A DNA stretch of 64,000 bases, taken from positions 20,257,001 to 20,321,000 of the forward strand of contig CM073558.1 in NCBI GenBank assembly GCA_037074615.1. The letters run 5' to 3'. The notes under the pieces were generated by a model, which saw only the letters and a list, made by a program, of their open reading frames with translations, was not told the DNA's origin and did not search any database. Below, in pieces: positions 58,111 through 64,000 of the stretch (within the stretch, counting starts at the first letter, position 1; each line of letters starts with the position of its first letter). The position numbers and the translations under genes are program-made. Source of the stretch: Leucaena leucocephala. Its lineage: Eukaryota > Streptophyta > Magnoliopsida > Fabales > Fabaceae.

Positions 58111-59107
58111 AGCTATGTATATATATATGAGCTATGTATATATATAATTGAATTGGGTACGAGATGGCATATCAGGAATGGACAGTTAGTGAATTTCTTT
58201 ACAGATAAGTGGTTGATTCATGATAAAAATTTAAAGGACTTATATCTTCGGCCAATTACAAGGGAGGAAGAAAGCAATAAAGTTGCAGATTGGACTAATT
58301 GCAGGGCTTGGGTCTTTCAGAGACTTGCTACAATCATTCCAAGTAATGTATTTCATAAATTAATTACCATGCTTCCACCTATGTTGGAGGCGGGTAATGA
58401 CTTGATAGTTTGGAATGCTACGAATGAGGGTATTTTTACCATTACAAGTGCTTATTTCCTAATTGAGAAGCAGCTGTCACATGAGTATAACCCTGTTTAT
58501 AAAGATATATGGAAGTGGAGATGTCACGTCCTGAAATTTGGACCGTGACCGGCACAGAATATGACTAGTTTCACATTCTGAAAGCCTAACACCTTAAATA
58601 AAACATACGAGTTTTCCATAACGTTTCTCAAATAAATGGCATCCTTTCTTAAGTCTATGTGGAGCGTTACCCTTTTCAAAATATTACAAGATTTTAATAA
58701 AAGTAATTACATCAAAAGTAGTGTTTATCAAAAGTCCCTTCGGATTGACAGCAAGGCTCTTTACTGCTCAGCGGGAGGTTGAGGGTCACCTGCACTATCT
58801 GAGGCCAAAATAATCTACTCGTGAATAACGTCCCAAAAATATGATTAAAAGAATGTAGAAGTCAACAATGCATAATCATACTGAAAGAATGTATTTCATG
58901 ATATTTCATAATTTGATTGCAAACCTTTCCGTAAGTATTTTCTTTCAGGGAAAACGACAATCTGAAATAACCATTTCAAATTCAATCGTTGAAAAGCAAT
59001 CCTTTTAAAACCATAATCTTTCCGTAGGACTTCAACAGAACGAAAGCAGACGTGGACACACAGTCCACGAGGGTAACTAACCATCAGACGCGGCCTAAGT
59101 CATGAAA

Positions 59108-59219
59108 CAGACGTAGGTATGGAACCCACGAATAACAGACGCAGGTACGAAGCCCACGAATAACAGACGCAGGTACGAAACCCACGAATAACAGACGCAG
59201 GTACGAAACCCACGAATAA
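59108..59219 (-). repeat. 28-bp tandem repeat, four units, LTR C
   Basis: Exactly four 28-bp periods, each with GTGGGTTTCGTACC on the minus strand. Units 3 and 4 are identical, so the array changed recently. The unit differs from that of LTR B mainly near its ends (TTATTCGTGGG against GATATACGTGGG). Confidence 0.95.
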
Positions 59220-61098
59220 CCATCGAGCTCGGATAACCAAGGTGCACCAAGGACTAACAGTACTGCTGTTAGCAACCAGCGTTCTGTATTCCGTCCTAAA
59301 ACGTTTCTCTCATGCGTGGGGTCCTTTTCACATGTAAAGATCTCAATCGTTTCAAATATCATAATCACTGATAAGATCACTTTGAATTTCTGTTACCCCA
59401 GCATGAACATACAAAATCATGTTACTGTAAAAACATATGCAATTCACAGAGAATAACATCAGTTCACTGTCAAATCTTTTTCTAAAGCTTCTTTATCCAT
59501 TTTCATGCATAATCGTAATCTTTGGTAAATTAATCGAAAGAAAATCATTTCTAATGATTTAAACCATAATTTCGTAAAACTTGCTTTTCGAAATCCATAT
59601 TTGAAATTCATCATTTAAAATAACAATGCATTTGAAAATGTAAATTTGTAGGGAACGTTATTCACTCACCTGCCACGCTTCTAAACTGTTACTCTTTTCA
59701 GCCAATCACTTGGTTATAATCACCTCTTAATTCCCTAATATCTCAAAATAAAGTATATAGTAAGCTAACATTCAAGACCTAAAATTCAAACAGACTCAAT
59801 ATTCTTAACAATCATCATCAAAACTATGATCAAGGAAAGATCCCAACCAGAAGCTAACTCTTAGTTTCTTTCAAAATTTTGAACTCAACCATCACTATAA
59901 AGTCACTTCTCCATAAATCCTACTAACATACTTTGCACGCACACCACATTTCCTTTTCCCTAAACATAACCATTCCATTTGGCCATACACTAACATATCA
60001 TCTTAAAGCATTCATATATACCGAATTCAGGCATACAGTTTTCCTCAAAACCTTAACTTCCTTTCCCTCTCTGTTTCACAAACACACACACAAGCAAAAG
60101 TTGTCCAGACGTCAACACCCCAACACCCACATAACAGCAACCATGCTACGCATATATATAAAGCAGCAATGCACGCTAAAACGCTCCAGCTAGCTTTCAA
60201 AAATAGAAACAATAACCCATGACCTGCATTTCTGAAATCAGACATTATCCCTGTATATATGCATACCCACAGCATCCCCCGCTCATCAGCAATTCCAATG
60301 ACAACATAGCATACACACAAGCATATCTTCACAGTACCCCCCCGAGCCCAGTGTAGCTATATGCATATCCAATCCTTCATCACAATAACTACAGCATGCA
60401 CATTTCATAGATTAAAAACATACATCCTCCAACCGGAGCAATGTATTCCCTTTACCAAGGCCAAACTCTCACCCCCGATAAAACAGAGCAAAATTTCACA
60501 AGGTCCCTGGCACAACAACGACCCCACAAGCAGAGCATTCCACGAGAACAAGCCATACATCACAACATAGGAAAGGGAAGGAAGAGAGCATCCCCGGAAT
60601 ACTTACACAGCGAGGGGCATGAACTGCAGGGCACACGTCGTTGGCAACGATTCAACCTGACTTCACCGTCGCTCATCCACCGAGAAGAAGCATAGCGCCA
60701 CCACGGAACAGGGCACCCCAAAATTGACAGAAACTACCTAAACCACAGGGCGTCGGCTTCAATCGCACAATGACAGCTCAAAGGCTCGACTTTCACTCCC
60801 TTCCTGCTTCCTCTCCTCGCAGCATATAAACGCAACAAAAACGGAGACCCCAGGTGATGGGTTAACTCCGATGGCGACGGCACACAGAGTCTGAGCACAC
60901 GGCACCGATGGCGTGAACTCACCTCCCTCGTCGCTCGCCAGTCGCCTCCCTTTCCTCTGTCGCCGCTGCATAATCTGTAAAGGAATGAAGGGTGCGTACG
61001 GCGACTGAAAAGGAAAGAAAAAGAAAAGGGGAGCTCAGACTTCACGCGGAAAAGAAAGAAAGGAAAAAAAAAATATATACCCCCATTCAGCGCACTCG

Positions 61099-61150
61099 GA
61101 TTCGAACACAGGCCTGCTGGTTATTTCCGCCCACCGAGACCACTAAGCTA
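61099..61150 (-). promoter_or_regulatory. tRNA-like A and B boxes in LTR C
   Basis: On the minus strand TAGCTTAGTGG (61,140-61,150) and GTTCGAATC (61,099-61,107), 32 bp between. This is the best match of the three to A- and B-box consensus. The T stem pairs at only about three of five positions, so it is not a functional tRNA. It begins about 88 bp from the LTR start. Confidence 0.65.
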
Positions 61151-62252
61151 CCATACACACATTGAAAAATTCTCTGTGGAAAATATATATATAACTTAAT
61201 TACATTGATTTATCCAGATAAAACTCATGGCCATAACAGGAGAGGTGTTGAACGTATTAGAGTATTCATGTGGTTAGCTTTTAATAATCGTTTATCAACT
61301 AATGATTGGAGAAGCAAGTGGTCCTCAACTGATGCAAGTTGCCAGTATTGTCATAACGATAAGGAGGATATTTTACATATTCTCCGTGACTATTACTATG
61401 TTAGACTGCTTTGGGATAAATTAGTTCATCACAAGAATCATTCCTCTTTCTTTAGAGCACCATTACAAGACTGGTTTGCTATGAATCTCAAGATGAACTT
61501 GGGATATGTGGAAGGTAGTAATTGGAATCTAATATGGGGGTTTCAATTTGGAGTTTATGGGAGTGGAGGAATAAATTCACCTTTGACAATGACTTCTTGA
61601 AACCATTCGATCCCTACTTGGTTATTATGAAAACTTGGGAAAGTTTTGTACATATTCAAAATATTTCCTTAACAAGTGAAGTGATTTCAACTTCTCCTTA
61701 TTGGCAACCTCCACCAATAGATTAGGTTAAATTAAATATTGATGAAGCTCTTACAGTTGCTCATTATAAAGCGGGGTGTGGTGGAGTTATTAGAAATCAC
61801 TCAGGAAGTTGGATTGTTGGATTTAATAGAGTGCTGGGGTTATGTAGTGTCATTGAAGCAGAGCAATGGGCTGTCTACAGAGGACTTAAGCTAGTTTGGG
61901 ATCTAGGATTTAAGAAGATTATTCTTGAATCTGATGTCAAAAATGTTGTAGACATGTTAACAGATTTCAAATTGGATAAGTGCAGTTTATTGGTGACACA
62001 TATACAGAAACTCATGAATATTGATTAAGAGCTAAAAGTCCAACACATAGCTAGAGATTAGAACCAACTGGCTAATGCTTTGGTTAAGGAAGGATTGAGG
62101 AATACGGCAGTATTACATTCTTGTCATCTTCATTAGAAGGCAATTGTGACCAAGGAGTGCTTGAGATTAAATCCTCTTATAGATTAGTTTCCTTTAATTT
62201 GGGTTTTACTCTCTCTTGTATCAAAATATATATATGAGTGTGCGCGTGCTTA

Positions 62253-62563
62253 GGGTATGTTTGGTAGAATGAAAGAGTTTTTTTTTATAGAAAGTAGAAA
62301 TGAAAATAGAATTAGACTAAAAATATATTTGAAAAGTTTATTTAGTAGGATAAAAATGAGTATGGAATTGATGTATATTTTTTTTTATAATTTGGGGTAA
62401 AATAATCTAAAATATTTTACTTCAACTTTCATCACCTCATTTCCTAACTTTTTTTATAGAACTAAAATAACCCAAAATATTAAAAATGACTTCTATTGTA
62501 CTAAATAAATGAAGTGAATGATTCTACTCCCCCACTTCTACTTCCATTGTACCAAACATACCC
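62253..62563. mobile_element. PIF/Harbinger (Tourist-like) MITE
   Basis: 311 bp with terminal inverted repeats GGGTATGTTTGGTA and TACCAAACATACCC, flanked on both sides by TTA, the target-site duplication of this superfamily. No coding capacity. It sits just behind the LINE remnant. Confidence 0.85.
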
Positions 62564-62579
62564 TTAAAATTTAAGGTAG

Positions 62580-62665
62580 AGATCACTAGAGAATAGAGAA
62601 TTATATTTTTGGCTAATAAAATAGATCACTAGAGAATAGAGAAGTATATTTTTGGCTAATAAAAT
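62580..62665. repeat. 43-bp tandem duplication
   Basis: Units 62,580-62,622 and 62,623-62,665 are head-to-tail and differ at one base (GAATTATAT against GAAGTATAT). Confidence 0.95.
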
Positions 62666-63051
62666 TAATTCAATTAGTAATAAACTAACTTATAATACAT
62701 AAATTTATGAGTTTAAATTATAATGTTGATGTGAACAGTATTAATCAGTTTAATGATATATTTGCACTTTTAAGTAGTTATTTTGCACTAGATTAATATG
62801 TATGTGCTTATAATTAAAAATGAAAAGTAAATTAAGTTAAACTATTAATCATGGCTCTCAGTTTTATTTTCTTGTCCTGTCAAGCTTGGAACATATATGA
62901 ATTTGACCAAACAAGAAAATAAATAATTAACTTCGATCCGCCTGTAAGATCATTAATCAAAGGGGGAAAATGTTCGATTGTAAATTCTTTCTTTCACTAC
63001 AATTTTCTAATCAAAGATATCTATATATATCTATGTATGTATGTATGTATG

Positions 63052-63109
<58 letters not shown>

Positions 63110-63536
63110 GATTTTGTTAAAATCTGCACGGATATAACATTGGAAAAGGATTTAATTCAACAAGGAATTATTAATTAATTAATTAATGTAGAAAGTGGGG
63201 GTTATTTTTGTTTTGTTATAAAAAGTTTAGAAAGAGGTTAGGATACCATTTAAGGGTAGGAAATTTCTCTTCTTCTTAAATGATACTAATATTAAATAGG
63301 ATGAGCTGTCTATTACTTTCAGGCGTAAATTTAGATATTTAAAAATTAAAATATTTTCTTTAATACTATAACTAAAATTATAATAAAATAATATTGCCTA
63401 AATACGTTATTACCCCCTTACCCTGAAAGTGGGTGTTATTGATAAGGATACTAGCTAGTTGGTACACTATCGCATGGAGTCAACGGGTAAGTCCGCGTAA
63501 AACCATACGCTTCAGTAATAATTCATAACTATTTTG

Positions 63537-63572
<36 letters not shown>

Positions 63573-63865
63573 TTATATTATTTATATTTGATGGAAGTGG
63601 ACCTACAGAACAGTTACGCATCCTCCTGGAATTTGATAAAATAAGAATTTAGGTGCATAATAATAATAGGGTTGCATCAGCTTTATATGAGTCGATAAAT
63701 TCAACTAAGGGTCAAGTCTCTTAAATTTACGCTGTAATAATACTGTTTGCACAATTCTAATATATCTTATTTTATTTTATTTGATCATTTTCTATATTTA
63801 TTTTTTTTTGTTTTTTCGTAGTTTCCTGAATTGATCGCCATGATGAACTTGGGGCAAATATAATA
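62666..63865. other. Intergenic with microsatellites; possible NPF promoter copy
   Basis: A compound (ATGT)n(AT)n tract fills about 63,032-63,108 and a (TA)n tract about 63,541-63,570. The block at 63,441-63,530 resembles 40,733-40,815, upstream of the NPF pseudogene, in the same orientation. No gene is seen up to 63,865. Confidence 0.5.
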
Positions 63866-64000
63866 CTCCCTCCGTCCCTAAGGTCCTTTTAACCGAATTA
63901 GATTGTAAGTTTAACCTCTTTTTCGAAAAATATGAGTATTATTTAAGAAAACACTAAATAAGGTATTGTTTTCGAAAACTTTTAAGTTTATCTGTTGTTA
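63866..64000. mobile_element. Stowaway-type MITE, cut by the window end
   Basis: CTCCCTCCGTCCCTAA at 63,866 is the classic Stowaway terminal repeat and follows a TA dinucleotide, the usual target. The other end lies outside the window. Confidence 0.75.

Larger units (their letters stand above)
58522..61238 (-). mobile_element. Solo LTR C, inserted in the LINE
   Basis: On the minus strand it starts TGTTATGGCCATG and ends GGACGTGACA, 2,717 bp, with the 5-bp duplication GGAGA at 58,517-58,521 and 61,239-61,243. It has the tRNA-like box pair, four 28-bp units, the ATACAGAACGCTGGTT block (near 59,272-59,290, inverse) and the family end. A CG-rich, gene-like segment (60,600-61,050) corresponds to the leader-like stretch of the other LTRs; short frames there show no protein family. 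Confidence 0.92.
58140..62140 (+). pseudogene. LINE remnant: RT end, zf-RVT and RNase H
   Basis: 58,140-58,521 encodes ELGTRWHIRNGQLVNFF and TDKWL, the end of a plant L1-type reverse transcriptase. Coding then resumes at 61,244 with RIRVFMWLAFNNRLS, CQYC and EDILHILRD, the zinc-binding zf-RVT region. If LTR C and one copy of GGAGA are removed, the frame runs straight on (KWRGVERIRVFMW). Near 61,530 a one-base gain shifts the frame to IWSLWEWRNKF. An RNase H domain follows at 61,724-62,135 (VKLNIDEA, AGCGGVIRN, EAEQWAVYRGL, LESDVKN). Stops at 61,723, 62,026 and 62,060 sit where TGG, CAA and TGG would be expected. A dead, 5'-truncated L1 copy. Confidence 0.85.

Noticed and set aside
60734..61045. 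Minus-strand frames of 70-103 codons in LTR C
   Set aside because: The matching GC-rich parts of LTRs A, B and D do not keep these frames, so they are unlikely to be genes.
61099..61150. True tRNA gene
   Set aside because: A and B boxes fit, but T-stem pairing is poor and no acceptor stem was found; kept only as a tRNA-like promoter.
5982..61238. Biosynthetic or functional gene cluster
   Set aside because: The intact genes (GLR, GRAS, ETO1-like, NPF) have no shared pathway and no shared regulatory motif that I could see.

Overview
This is a window of nuclear DNA from an AT-rich eudicot plant. The genes have GT-AG introns, the protein families are plant ones (GLR, GRAS, ETO1, NPF), and the intergenic DNA holds CACTA, LINE, long-LTR and MITE remnants with many (TA)n tracts. 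The species cannot be named from the sequence. Exon coordinates below were built by hand from splice signals and reading frame. No alignment program was run.

Layout. About 1-5.98 kb is intergenic with local duplications and a MITE-like repeat. 5,982-10,654 (-) is a glutamate receptor-like (GLR) gene that stays open over five exons but lacks the pore loop. 14,276-15,835 (-) is a truncated second GLR copy with the same loss. 16,829-21,203 is a decayed CACTA (En/Spm) element with palindromic subterminal repeats, a broken TNP2-like transposase and a Transposase_24-type gene. 22,501-24,060 (+) is an intact intronless GRAS gene (NSP2/SCL26-like), and 29,714-31,296 (+) is its broken tandem copy. 33,671-36,768 (-) is an ETO1-like gene (BTB plus TPR, 934 aa). 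41,439-50,062 (+) is an NRT1/PTR (NPF) pseudogene whose second intron is swollen by nested LTRs. 55,017-57,427 (+) is an intact three-exon NPF gene. 58,140-62,140 (+) is a LINE C-terminal remnant interrupted by another LTR. The window ends in MITEs and microsatellites.

Two themes stand out. First, GLR, GRAS and NPF each occur as a tandem pair with one open copy and one decayed copy, and flanking DNA was copied too. Second, four related long solo LTRs (about 2.7-3.8 kb each) lie within 20 kb. All are TG...CA with perfect 5-bp target-site duplications. One is nested inside another, and one splits a LINE reading frame. Three carry, about 70-105 bp from the LTR start, a tRNA-like pair of A-box and B-box motifs exactly 32 bp apart. 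All three also carry a 28-bp tandem repeat in varying copy number. No internal gag-pol region of this family is present here.

The intact genes are functionally unrelated: a receptor, a transcription regulator, a ubiquitin-ligase adaptor in ethylene control, and a transporter. They do not form a pathway or metabolic cluster. The most unusual material is the LTR family and the GLR lineage without a pore loop.
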